A stretch of 22,806 nucleotides of DNA, taken from positions 1 to 22,806 of the forward strand of contig CALJKN010000205.1 in NCBI GenBank assembly GCA_937973585.1, read 5' to 3'. The notes beneath the pieces were generated by a model. It had not been told where the DNA came from and did no database searches. It saw nothing but the letters and a program-made list of their open reading frames with translations. Position 1 is the first letter of the stretch. The number at the start of each line of letters is the position of its first letter. The translations under genes were made by a program, and so were the position numbers. The DNA is from an uncultured Helicobacteraceae bacterium. Lineage in GTDB: Bacteria; Campylobacterota; Campylobacteria; Campylobacterales; UBA6016. Below are positions 7,875 through 15,300 of this stretch, piece by piece.

Positions 7875-7898
7875 ACCAAAAACCTATCGGTTTATGGT
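7875..7898 (-). promoter_or_regulatory. rpsF leader hairpin, candidate S6:S18 binding element
   Basis: On the minus strand the leader folds as a ten-pair stem with one T-T mismatch (ACCATAAACC pairs with GGTTTTTGGT) closed by a GATA loop, so its top reads CCGATAGG. It lies between the predicted transcript start (about 7910) and the rpsF ribosome site. S6:S18 is known to bind a hairpin with a conserved CCG element in rpsF leaders of many bacteria; assigning this hairpin to that family is inference from position and the CCG. Confidence 0.5.
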
Positions 7899-7916
7899 AA
7901 GGATTTTGGAAGCGGC

Positions 7917-7922
7917 ATTATA
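7917..7922 (-). promoter_or_regulatory. -10 box of the rpsF-ssb-rpsR promoter
   Basis: A perfect TATAAT on the minus strand ends beside the holA stop codon and sits 63 nt upstream of the rpsF ATG, giving a predicted leader of about 55 nt. No strong -35 was seen, as is usual for sigma-70 promoters in Campylobacterota. Confidence 0.6.
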
Positions 7923-8918
7923 TTATAAGTTACTTTGAATCTTCATTAAAGCATTGATCAAAATTGCATTTTTATCGCCTACATTTGAACTTTTAAGCTT
8001 CAAATCGGCCTTTGAGAGGATGTCGAGTATTTTCGCATAGTGTTTTATATTTAGCTTGACAGCTTTTGATGCCTTTTGTCTTACAACAAAATCAGGTAGT
8101 TTTCTTCCGGTGATTTTTATCGAATCGACCTCTCCGTATGCTTTTGAGTACAGTAAAAACAAGAGCATTTCATATATGTACCCCTCAAAATAGAGAATCA
8201 CCCTTGTTTCGTCCAGCTCCCCTTTTTCGAGGATGTGCGACAGCTGCCCGAAAAACTCCTTTTTTGCCAGGATGTCGTCAAATAGTTTTTCAGTAGCTTC
8301 GTCGGATGAGCCGTCAACATATTTTTTTATATCCTGAACCGTTATTTTTGTCCCAAGCATCGATAGTTTTTCTAGCTCTTTTGCCGCCTCTTGCAGATCC
8401 AGACTCTTTAGTTCAACGAGTTCTATGAGGGCATCTTTATCTATTTGTATATTCTGTCTTGCAGCTGATTCCTCCAGATACACAGCCCCCTCTCTGGAGG
8501 ACGAAGGGTTAAAAAATCTAATGTGAAAAGCGTGTAGTTTTTGGTCAAACGATTTGAAATACTCCTCATCTCTGCCGCTCATATCGCCAAGATATCTATA
8601 AATGAATATTGCATCGTTTTTGTTTGAGGCTAGGATAAGCTCTTTTGCCTCTTGTTTCGGGATTTTTTTGTCGGTTTTTATTATGAGGCATAGTTTGTCA
8701 CCGAAAAGTGAGTTTTGGGAGAGGAAATTTTTTGCCGTCTCAAATGAGTATTCGTCAAAATATGCCTTCATGATATCGGCTCCGTCTCCGGCACCTTGCA
8801 ACAACAAATCGGCATAATAATCGGCTAGATAGTCACAAGCTCCAAATAGTAACACCGAATTTATAGGCTTGCCGCTTTTTATATGGTTATCAAACTCTCT
8901 TTTATCCATGATGGCCAT
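7923..8918 (-). CDS. holA: DNA polymerase III delta subunit HolA
   Basis: HolA is the clamp-loader subunit that opens the sliding clamp. The 331-residue protein matches the family pattern: an N-terminal FGACDYLADYYADLLL stretch, then LFGDKLCLIIK, a central KSLDLQEAAKELEKLS stretch, and a helical C-terminal part ending in LKLKSSNVGDKNAILINALM. The epsilon-group delta is divergent, so the call rests on layout and these stretches. The first Met (8918) has no ribosome site. Met4 (8909), giving MDKREF, is an equally good start, since a possible -10 (TATAGT, 8927-8922) would place +1 between the two. I recall the same placement of holA upstream of rpsF in C. jejuni. Confidence 0.85.
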   Translation of the reverse strand: MAIMDKREFDNHIKSGKPINSVLLFGACDYLADYYADLLLQGAGDGADIMKAYFDEYSFETAKNFLSQNSLFGDKLCLIIKTDKKIPKQEAKELILASNKNDAIFIYRYLGDMSGRDEEYFKSFDQKLHAFHIRFFNPSSSREGAVYLEESAARQNIQIDKDALIELVELKSLDLQEAAKELEKLSMLGTKITVQDIKKYVDGSSDEATEKLFDDILAKKEFFGQLSHILEKGELDETRVILYFEGYIYEMLLFLLYSKAYGEVDSIKITGRKLPDFVVRQKASKAVKLNIKHYAKILDILSKADLKLKSSNVGDKNAILINALMKIQSNL

Positions 8919-8978
8919 TTTACTATAAAGTCGGTAATAAAAGATTTTCGGAAAATTTACAAAAAAATTAAAAAAATG

Positions 8979-9007
8979 TTGACAAATCTATTTTTTTTCT
9001 GTAGAAT
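8979..9007 (+). promoter_or_regulatory. Sigma-70 promoter giving a leaderless nlpC/p60 mRNA
   Basis: TTGACA at 8979-8984 and TAGAAT at 9002-9007 are separated by exactly 17 nt, a near-consensus pair that is unusual in Campylobacterota, where the -35 is normally not conserved. If the last T of the -10 box is position -7, +1 is 9014, the A of the ATG start codon. No ribosome site can therefore exist in the transcript. Confidence 0.7.
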
Positions 9008-9013
9008 CAGTGC

Positions 9014-9568
9014 ATGCTTACAAAGAATAAAAATTTACTCAAATTTTACACTGTCGCAATAATTGCCTCTTTGCTTTTACCTCTAGGGCAGACAAAGCTA
9101 AATGCAGCTGAAAACGAGGATGGGTTCATCGTCGTTAAACCTAAAGAGACTCAAAGCGCTTCCGAAAAAGAGAGTACAGACTTTTTGTCTAAAAGATTTG
9201 AGAAAATATCCAGTATAGCAAAAGACCTTCTGGGAACAAGATACAGAAGCGGCGGTAGTAATCCAAATTCAGGATTTGATTGTAGCGGTTTTGTAGGTTA
9301 TGTTTTTAAAGAGGGTGCAGACATTAAACTCCCTAGAAGCTCGAGAGAGATGAGAACCGTCGGAAAAGCGGTCGATCTAAAATCTTTAAAACCAGGCGAT
9401 CTTATATTCTTTAGAATAAACACCTCTCATGTTGGCATATATATAGGCGACAATAGATTTATACATGCACCTAGCACAGGTAGATCCGTTGCAATTGATA
9501 GCTTAAACGGAGATTTTTTTCAAAATAAAATTATCGGCGCAAGAAGAATTCTTACAGACTCCGAATAA
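9014..9568 (+). CDS. Secreted NlpC/P60 peptidoglycan endopeptidase
   Basis: This is a 184-residue cell-wall peptidase, expected to cut D-Glu-meso-DAP type stem-peptide bonds in the periplasm. A signal peptide covers about 1-31 (basic KNKNLLKF start, hydrophobic core, LNA cleavage site). A linker runs to about 60 and the NlpC/P60 domain from 61 to the end. Catalytic residues are visible: Cys90 in FDCSGF, His139 in SHVGIYIG and His151 in FIHAPS. The domain looks complete and active. There is no ribosome site, and the promoter places the transcript start on the ATG. No other in-frame start would preserve the signal peptide. It is transcribed divergently from holA. Confidence 0.93.
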   Translation: MLTKNKNLLKFYTVAIIASLLLPLGQTKLNAAENEDGFIVVKPKETQSASEKESTDFLSKRFEKISSIAKDLLGTRYRSGGSNPNSGFDCSGFVGYVFKEGADIKLPRSSREMRTVGKAVDLKSLKPGDLIFFRINTSHVGIYIGDNRFIHAPSTGRSVAIDSLNGDFFQNKIIGARRILTDSE

Positions 9569-9608
9569 TTCCCCCTCTGGCTCGTTGCAATAATCTAACA
9601 AATACTTT

Positions 9609-9673
9609 CTATAAGTTTCTAAACTATAAGTTTTACGAAATTTAAAGTTCAACTACTCTTAAATTTAAAGTTT
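9609..9673 (+). repeat. Paired direct repeats upstream of cytochrome c gene
   Basis: CTATAAGTTT occurs at 9609-9618 and again at 9624-9633. AAATTTAAAGTT occurs at 9638-9649 and again at 9661-9672. Both pairs lie in the 160-nt gap (9569-9728) before the cytochrome gene and could be regulator sites or simply AT-rich sequence. A possible -10 (TATCAT, 9692-9697) follows. Confidence 0.5.
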
Positions 9674-9728
9674 CTTTTAGTTTTGATAGCATATCATCTT
9701 GCTTGTAAAACCCATTAGGAGTTCAAAA

Positions 9729-10049
9729 ATGAAAAAGTTTCTATTCTTAGGAGTCTGTGCGGCAGTTCTAGCCGTTGGCGCTAATGCAAGCGTTGAAAAA
9801 GGACAAAAGCTATATCTTAAAGCTTGTAAATCTTGCCACGGTAACGGTGTAAAAGGTGCCGCTATGAATACTCAAGCCGGTTGGGATAAGATTTTTGCAA
9901 ACGGTGCTAAAACTCTAGTAGACAAACACCAAAAAGATCCAAAAGCTGCCGCCTACTTTAACGGTGCCTTCAAAGATCACGCTAAAGACCTACATGACTT
10001 CCTGAAAGAGTACGGTTCTGACAGCGGCAACGTTCCAGCTTGCGGTTGA
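9729..10049 (+). CDS. Small periplasmic monohaem cytochrome c
   Basis: This is a 106-residue protein with a Sec signal (1-20, MKKFLFLGVC through ANA) and one haem-binding motif CKSCH at 33-37, giving an exported electron carrier of about 9 kDa when mature. The ATG at 9729 has an AGGAG site at 9717-9721; the frame is open ten codons further up, without support. The only methionine in the mature part is Met46, just after the haem motif (GAAMN), so the sixth haem ligand is either this Met or a histidine such as His67, His84 or His89. That differs from the usual distal Met of class I cytochromes. Cys105 near the C-terminus is unpaired. A strong terminator follows. Its redox partner is not evident from context. 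Confidence 0.9.
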   Translation: MKKFLFLGVCAAVLAVGANASVEKGQKLYLKACKSCHGNGVKGAAMNTQAGWDKIFANGAKTLVDKHQKDPKAAAYFNGAFKDHAKDLHDFLKEYGSDSGNVPACG

Positions 10050-10075
10050 TTAGAAGATAAGTTAGATACTATCGC

Positions 10076-10107
10076 AAAAAGCCTCGCCCTTGGGCGGGGC
10101 TTTTTTT
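10076..10107 (+). terminator. Rho-independent terminator after cytochrome c gene
   Basis: GCCTCGCC pairs with GGCGGGGC around a short CTTG loop, flanked by five A and followed by seven T. It is a strong intrinsic terminator 27 nt after the stop codon and may work in both directions because the A tract lies on the other side. Confidence 0.92.
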
Positions 10108-10125
10108 ATGCCTAAATTGAGAGTT

Positions 10126-10158
10126 GCTAAAAGCGGCGAGGCACTACTTTTAGCTTTT
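10126..10158 (+). terminator. Second hairpin, possible terminator
   Basis: GCTAAAAG (10126-10133) pairs perfectly with CTTTTAGC (10147-10154) around a 13-nt loop, followed by TTTT. The loop holds GGCGAGGC (10135-10142), the exact complement of GCCTCGCC (10081-10088) in the preceding terminator, so the two hairpins could exchange pairing. Confidence 0.45.
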
Positions 10159-10167
10159 GATTTCTAG

Positions 10168-10284
10168 TAGAACCATCTGATTAGTTCTCAAATTTTGAGC
10201 AAAGCCCAAAATTGGGTCTTCAAAGCGAGCGCTCTCGCAACTTAGTTGCTCTATTGAGGCATCTATTTAAGCAAAAGTCTCAAT
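10168..10284. repeat. Structured intergenic repeat, copy 2
   Basis: This is the homologue of 1-116 in the same orientation on the + strand. It keeps the inner hairpin (10191-10200 with 10204-10213, AAA loop) and GCAACTTAGTTGC (10237-10249). The first base pair of the inner hairpin is A-T here and C-G in copy 1, a compensatory change, and the single mismatch has moved by one pair. The terminal inverted repeats are much more eroded than in copy 1. Its right end runs over the stop codon of aspB. An extra small hairpin GCGAG/CTCGC occurs at about 10225-10238. Confidence 0.7.
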
Positions 10285-11458
10285 AGTTGTTTTTAACGAA
10301 CTTGGCTATTCGTTCTACCCCTTTTTTAATTGTATCACTATCGGTCGCAAACGAGAATCTAAAGTACCCCTCAACACCGAATCCAACCCCTGGAACTACC
10401 GCAACGCCCTCTTTTTCGAGTAACTCTTTGCAAAATTTCATTGAGTCTTTTTCTATTTTCGAGATATTCACAAACAGATAAAAAGCACCGTCAGGGGCTA
10501 AGACACTAAGGCCCTCTATTGCATTAAACCCTTCAACCCCTATATTTCTCCTCTTCTCAAACTCTACCCTCATAGCTTCTATTTCGCCGTCCACGTCACC
10601 TTTTAGGGCAACTATAGAGGCTTTTTGGGTTATGGAGTTTATGTTTGATGTGCTTTGGGATTGGAGGTTATTCATTGCTTTTATTAGCTCTTTGTTTGGG
10701 CTAGCCAGATACCCGAATCTCCATCCTGTCATTGCAACAGATTTGCTAAGACCGTTTATGGTTACGGTTCTTTGATACATATCTTCGCTAATTGCCGCCG
10801 CAGAGGTAAATTTTTTACCGTCATATACCAGTTTTTCGTACATTTCATCTGCCGCAACGACTACTTTTGTCCCTTTTAAAACATCCGCAATAGCCGTTAG
10901 CTCCTCTTTTGTGTAGACGCTTCCTGTCGGATTTGATGGAGAGGTCAAAACTAACATTTTTGTTCTAGGGGTGATTAGTTTTTTTAGCTCATCGGCCGTA
11001 AGCTTGAATCCCGTTGATTCGTCCGTTTTCGGTTCTACCACGATACCGCCGTTTAATCTGGCAAGTTCAGGGTATGTTACCCAGTACGGGGCAGGGATGA
11101 TAACCTCGTCGCCCTCATCTACGATGGCGGCAAAAAGGTTAAAAAGTGACTGCTTTGCGCCGTTTGATGTGATGATATCTTTTGGAGAATACTCAATACC
11201 GTTTTCTCTTTTTAGCTTATCCGCAATAGCTTGTAAAAGCGGAGCTATCCCCTCTACGGCCGTATATTTCGTAAACCCTCCGTCGAGGGCTTTTTTGGCT
11301 TCGTCTTTTATTGGGGTAGGGGTGTCAAAATCGGGCTCACCGGCTCCGAAGTTTAAAACGTCTTTCCCCTCTTCTTTGAGCCTTTTGGCAAGTGTGGAGA
11401 TTGCTATAGTGATGGATTCTTGGAGGACTTCGATTCTTTTGGAGAGTTGTATTTGCAT
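10280..11458 (-). CDS. aspB: Aspartate aminotransferase (AspB, class Ib type)
   Basis: This PLP enzyme interconverts aspartate/oxaloacetate and glutamate/2-oxoglutarate in the cytosol. The start at 11458 gives 392 residues, with an AAGGAG ribosome site 9 nt upstream; the frame is open for 19 more codons without support. Key residues are visible: Asn176 in SPSNPTG, Asp204 and Tyr207 (AADEMY), PLP-binding Lys239 in NGLSKSVAMTGWR with Arg247, and the substrate-carboxylate Arg in YFRFSFA near the C-terminus. It has its own TATAAT promoter and a palindrome in the gap after cysE. The structured repeat overlaps its stop codon. Confidence 0.94.
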   Translation of the reverse strand: MQIQLSKRIEVLQESITIAISTLAKRLKEEGKDVLNFGAGEPDFDTPTPIKDEAKKALDGGFTKYTAVEGIAPLLQAIADKLKRENGIEYSPKDIITSNGAKQSLFNLFAAIVDEGDEVIIPAPYWVTYPELARLNGGIVVEPKTDESTGFKLTADELKKLITPRTKMLVLTSPSNPTGSVYTKEELTAIADVLKGTKVVVAADEMYEKLVYDGKKFTSAAAISEDMYQRTVTINGLSKSVAMTGWRFGYLASPNKELIKAMNNLQSQSTSNINSITQKASIVALKGDVDGEIEAMRVEFEKRRNIGVEGFNAIEGLSVLAPDGAFYLFVNISKIEKDSMKFCKELLEKEGVAVVPGVGFGVEGYFRFSFATDSDTIKKGVERIAKFVKNNY

Positions 11459-11483
11459 AAAAAAAGGCTCCTTGTAATAATCA

Positions 11484-11501
11484 ACAAATTTGTCAATTAT
11501 A
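11484..11501 (-). promoter_or_regulatory. aspB promoter with overlapping palindrome
   Basis: On the minus strand TATAAT occupies 11501-11496. The perfect 10-bp palindrome ACAAATTTGT lies at 11484-11493, exactly where transcription should begin (about 11489), a position typical of a repressor operator. The gap between cysE and aspB is 69 nt, with no terminator seen, so read-through from cysE is also possible. Confidence 0.5.
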
Positions 11502-11527
11502 ACACAAGGTTGCAAAACGGAAATTTT

Positions 11528-12229
11528 TTATTTGTCTAGGGTCTTGATAAAATCGTCGTATGTGTCATTTAGGTCCAAATCCAGTTTTGCTATATCTTTT
11601 TCACCGTTTTGTACGGCATTTTCCAATATCTGTATCCGTTTTATGAGGTATTTGAATATCTCGTTGTCGATATTCGGAAGCTTATCGTGGGCATAAGGGT
11701 TTTTATCCATCCCTTTCCTGATTACTCTAGCAGGGATACCGACGGCGGTTGAGTCTGGCGGGACGTTTTTGATGACTACCGAGTTTGCTCCGATTTTTGA
11801 GTTTTCACCTATGGTGATGTTTCCGAGTATTTTTGCTCCTGAGCCTACAACAACACCGTTTTCAACCGTCGGATGTCTTTTCCCCTTAGCTAAACTCACC
11901 CCGCCAAGCGTAGCCCCCTGATATATGGTAACATCGTCGCCTATAACGGCGGTTTCACCGACAACCACGCCGATACCGTGATCTATAAATACTCTCCGTC
12001 CTATCCTGGCGGCCGGATGTAGATCTATGTTAGTAAATATCTGGCTGATCCCCATTATTACTCTAGCGAAAACTCTAAAGCCTCTGATGTAGAGCCTATG
12101 GGCAATCCTGTGCCAAAATATAGCCCATAGCCCAGGGTAGTTAAAAAAAAGCTCCAATTTTGAGGCAATGGCAGGATCTCTGTCGAGTACGCTACCGAAA
12201 TCCTCTCGTATCTGGGCAAAAAGATTCAT
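11528..12229 (-). CDS. cysE: Serine O-acetyltransferase CysE
   Basis: CysE acetylates serine with acetyl-CoA, the first step of cysteine synthesis. The 233-residue protein has an N-terminal helical part (1-65) and a left-handed beta-helix of hexapeptide repeats (about 66-180, for example IGRRVFIDHGIGVVVGETAV). The residues matching the E. coli catalytic pair are Asp69 (NIDLHPAA) and His84 (IDHGIG). A C-terminal helical extension (about 185-233) goes beyond the usual feedback tail. The ATG shares one base with the speA stop (TAATG), so the two are translationally coupled at the end of the flgA-led operon. Confidence 0.94.
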   Translation of the reverse strand: MNLFAQIREDFGSVLDRDPAIASKLELFFNYPGLWAIFWHRIAHRLYIRGFRVFARVIMGISQIFTNIDLHPAARIGRRVFIDHGIGVVVGETAVIGDDVTIYQGATLGGVSLAKGKRHPTVENGVVVGSGAKILGNITIGENSKIGANSVVIKNVPPDSTAVGIPARVIRKGMDKNPYAHDKLPNIDNEIFKYLIKRIQILENAVQNGEKDIAKLDLDLNDTYDDFIKTLDK

Positions 12230-14064
12230 TAAAACTGAACCGTCCTAAGGTAGTTATTTTCTGAGAGATATACATAAAGCTCTCCCATAATCTCTTTTTT
12301 CCTCTCTTCAGGGATAAGTCTTGAGTCTGCTATCTTGTGTCTTAGCCGTATCTCAATCTCTTTGATGTCAAAATCCATATCATCCAGTATATCAATCAGG
12401 TTTTGCGCCTGAATAATATCGGTTATCTCATGAACCCCGTCTGCGTCAAAACAGACCGTTGCCTCGGTAGGGTGTGTAAATAGGTTGTGCTGCATCCCCA
12501 AAACCTCCTGATAGGCTCCGACCTTGAAAAAAGCGACATAATAATCTTCCGTTTGCAAATCCACGTCATGCAAAAAGAGCGGATTTTTGACGTTAAAGCT
12601 AATCTCTCCGTCTGAATCGCAAGTAATATCCCAAATGTTTGCACTTCTGGTCGGTTGCTCGTCTAGTTTATGTATCGGCATTATAGGAAAATTTTGTCCA
12701 AGCCCCCAATAATCAGGCAAGCTTTGGAATATTGAAAAATTCAGGAGGTATTTCTCCTGTAGGCTGTCTTGCATATTTTTTATCTCTTTTTGGAGCGAGC
12801 CGGTATTGAGAGAGATAAATTTTTTCGAGATTAGATGGAGCAAAATCTCCGTATTTGATCTATCCTGCAAATCCACATACCCTAGATCGAACAATGTCAG
12901 TAGTGACTCCATATGGTCTATCGCATCGTGCAGATACTCTCCGGCGTTCTTTTCATTCATGCTCTCCAATAGATCCAAAAGCTCTTCTACAAGAGGTGGG
13001 TTTTGTGGTTTTAGCCTTAGCTCTTTTGATTCGTATTCGTTTGAGAACAGCTCTAACACAGGGGCGACCAATACGGCGTGGTTTGCCGCTATAAATCTGC
13101 CGGATTCGGTGTATATATCCGGCTCGTTTACCCCTTTTGCCGCCGCAATCCCTTTCATCAGATATACAACGTCGTTTGCAAACTCTTCAAGGTTGTAGTT
13201 TCTGTCTAGCTTCTTTTTTTGTTGAGAGTATTCGACCGCTATACCGCCGCCTAGATTGATTGCATTTAGGTTTACCGCACCGCTTTTTTTGAGTTCCGCA
13301 TATATATTTCCGGCCTCCCTGAGTGCTTTTTTGAGAGGAGCGATATCCCCCATTTGGGATCCGATATGGAAGTGGATCATATTGAATTTTTCAAGCAGAC
13401 TAGCCGATTTTAGCATATCCATGGCCTCGATAAGCTCTGTCGATGTGAGGCCGAATTTTGAGTTTATCCCTCCGCTTTTAGCCCACATCCCCATGCCGAC
13501 CGAGTGCAGCCTGATTCGTAGCCCGATATTTGGAACCGGATCACCAAGCCTTTTTGCTACCTCGATGATTAGCTCTAGCTCGTTTATCCCCTCTATCGTA
13601 ATAGTTATATTGTGTCCCATTTTTGCGGCGATAAAGCAAAGGCTGATCATCTCCATATCTTTAAAGCCGTTGACGGTGATCGGGGCTTTGTCGTTGTTGT
13701 AGGCCATCGCTATGATGATTTCCGCTTTTGAGCCGGCTTCAAGGCCGTATCCGAATTTTTTTCCGGTTTTGACGACTTGAGATACAAAATTTGGAAACTG
13801 ATTTACTTTTAACGGGAAGACCGCCCGAAACTGCCCTTTATAGTCAAACTCTTTTATTGCAGAGTTGAATTTGTCAAATATAAGCTCTATCTGGTTTTTG
13901 ATTAAGTGCGGAAACCTGAGCAGTAGTGGCCCCTTATGCCCGTTTTCCCTAATTTCCCTGACTATATCTACAAGATTAGGTCTGTTGCCGTGGTTGATTT
14001 TTACAAAACCGTCCTCAATAACAAAACTATCCTGCCCCCAAACGTCGATACCGTAATTTACCAC
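12229..14064 (-). CDS. speA: Biosynthetic arginine decarboxylase SpeA
   Basis: SpeA converts arginine to agmatine, the entry to polyamine synthesis. The 611-residue protein is of near-usual length for the family. It shows the PLP-lysine motif AVFPLKVNQ with Lys86, the barrel stretch FHIGSQMGDI, the glycine-rich LGGGIAVEY and the second active-site segment WDITCDSDGE with its conserved Cys. The start is GTG at 14064, directly after the hisS stop, without a separate ribosome site. cysE follows with a 1-nt overlap. Confidence 0.95.
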   Translation of the reverse strand: MVNYGIDVWGQDSFVIEDGFVKINHGNRPNLVDIVREIRENGHKGPLLLRFPHLIKNQIELIFDKFNSAIKEFDYKGQFRAVFPLKVNQFPNFVSQVVKTGKKFGYGLEAGSKAEIIIAMAYNNDKAPITVNGFKDMEMISLCFIAAKMGHNITITIEGINELELIIEVAKRLGDPVPNIGLRIRLHSVGMGMWAKSGGINSKFGLTSTELIEAMDMLKSASLLEKFNMIHFHIGSQMGDIAPLKKALREAGNIYAELKKSGAVNLNAINLGGGIAVEYSQQKKKLDRNYNLEEFANDVVYLMKGIAAAKGVNEPDIYTESGRFIAANHAVLVAPVLELFSNEYESKELRLKPQNPPLVEELLDLLESMNEKNAGEYLHDAIDHMESLLTLFDLGYVDLQDRSNTEILLHLISKKFISLNTGSLQKEIKNMQDSLQEKYLLNFSIFQSLPDYWGLGQNFPIMPIHKLDEQPTRSANIWDITCDSDGEISFNVKNPLFLHDVDLQTEDYYVAFFKVGAYQEVLGMQHNLFTHPTEATVCFDADGVHEITDIIQAQNLIDILDDMDFDIKEIEIRLRHKIADSRLIPEERKKEIMGELYVYLSENNYLRTVQF

Positions 14065-15300
14065 TTAATTTTCCTCAAAACAGATATTTTCCAGCTCTTC
14101 AAAAGAGATTTTCGACTCCTCCTTGGTTTGGAGGTTTTTGAGCCATATTTTATTCTCTTTTATCTCATCTTCGCCTATGCCGACAAACCAAAGTGTATTT
14201 TGTCTGTCCGCCGCTTTTAGATAGTTTTTTGCCGATTTTGGAGCATACCCTAAATGTGTTACCGTTTTTTGTCTTAACGCCGCCGCTGTTTTGAACGCCG
14301 CAAAAACCCCGTCTTCGCATAGCGGAGCCACAAAAACCCCGTTTCGTTTTTTTTCGTCTAGTGTTATCAAATCCAGTATCCGCTCTATTCCGATTGCAAA
14401 TCCCACCGCCGGAGTCGGTCTGCCGTCCAGACTCTCTATCAGGGCATCATACCTTCCGCCGCCGGCTATGGAGCTTTGCGCCCCTATCTCGTTTGAGACA
14501 AATTCAAATGCCGTTTTGGTGTAGTAGTCTAGCCCCCTGACTAGATTTTTATCTATCTCATATCCGATATTTGAGCAGTCAAGTGCTTTTTTTACCGTCT
14601 CAAAATCAGATTTGCACTCGTCACATAGGGCATCTGTGATTCTAGGAAACTCTGTTAGGATTGTCTGGCATTGTTCGTTTTTGCAGTCAAAAACCCTCAT
14701 CGGGTTTGTCTCGATTCTCCGTTTGCAATCGTCGCACAACTCGCTTTCGACCGTTTTTAGTTTTTCAACCAACGACTGTCTGTAGTCCGGAACACATGTT
14801 TTGCAGCCGAGAGAGTTTAGCTTCAGTGAAAAACCGATACCCAGTTTTGTAAATATCTCTGCCGCCATCAGTATCATAGCCCCGTCTTCTAAAGGGCTTT
14901 GTTCCCCAAAGGACTCCACGCCGAATTGGTGAAACTGTCTGAGCCTCCCTTTTTGCGGCCTCTCGTATCTATACATAGTGCCGTGATAATAAAACTTGTA
15001 GTTTAGCCCCGTTCTATCCAGTTTTTTCTCCACAAAAGCCCTGACGACACCGGCTGTCCCCTCCGGCCTCATGCAGACATCGTTTTCTCCCTTGTCTTTA
15101 AACCTATACATCTCCTTGCCGACTATATCGCTACTCTCACCGACACTTCTGAGAAACAGTCCGGTTTCCTCTAAAACAGGGGTCTCTATCTGTGTAAAAC
15201 CGTAGTTTTTTGCACTTTTAACCGCAATTTCCAAAAATTTTTCAAATTTCTCGCCGTCTTCAAAAAAAACGTCTTTCATCCCTCTAAGGGCGTTAATCAT
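14065..15300 (-). CDS. hisS: Histidyl-tRNA synthetase
   Basis: This class II synthetase charges tRNA-His. The 411 residues contain motif 1 in the first 60 residues (GFTQIETPVLEE), motif 2 at 109-130 (MYRYERPQKGRLRQFHQFG), the histidine-specific LVRGLDYYTKTAFEF and the motif 3 region AVGFAIGIERIL, then an anticodon-binding domain. Four Cys pairs (GCKTC, CDDC, DCKNEQC, CDEC) in the insertion domain are typical of HisS. The intact histidine motifs rule out its being HisZ. The ATG overlaps the tmk stop by 4 nt (ATGA). Confidence 0.96.
   Translation of the reverse strand: MINALRGMKDVFFEDGEKFEKFLEIAVKSAKNYGFTQIETPVLEETGLFLRSVGESSDIVGKEMYRFKDKGENDVCMRPEGTAGVVRAFVEKKLDRTGLNYKFYYHGTMYRYERPQKGRLRQFHQFGVESFGEQSPLEDGAMILMAAEIFTKLGIGFSLKLNSLGCKTCVPDYRQSLVEKLKTVESELCDDCKRRIETNPMRVFDCKNEQCQTILTEFPRITDALCDECKSDFETVKKALDCSNIGYEIDKNLVRGLDYYTKTAFEFVSNEIGAQSSIAGGGRYDALIESLDGRPTPAVGFAIGIERILDLITLDEKKRNGVFVAPLCEDGVFAAFKTAAALRQKTVTHLGYAPKSAKNYLKAADRQNTLWFVGIGEDEIKENKIWLKNLQTKEESKISFEELENICFEEN

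Noticed and set aside
12806..13198. Open frames on the + strand within speA, hisS and ubiX
   Set aside because: They mirror conserved minus-strand genes and carry no ribosome sites or recognisable motifs.
14065..15300. Possibility that hisS is actually HisZ, the partner of short HisG
   Set aside because: All class II motifs, the histidine-specific LVRGLDYY segment and the anticodon-binding domain are present.
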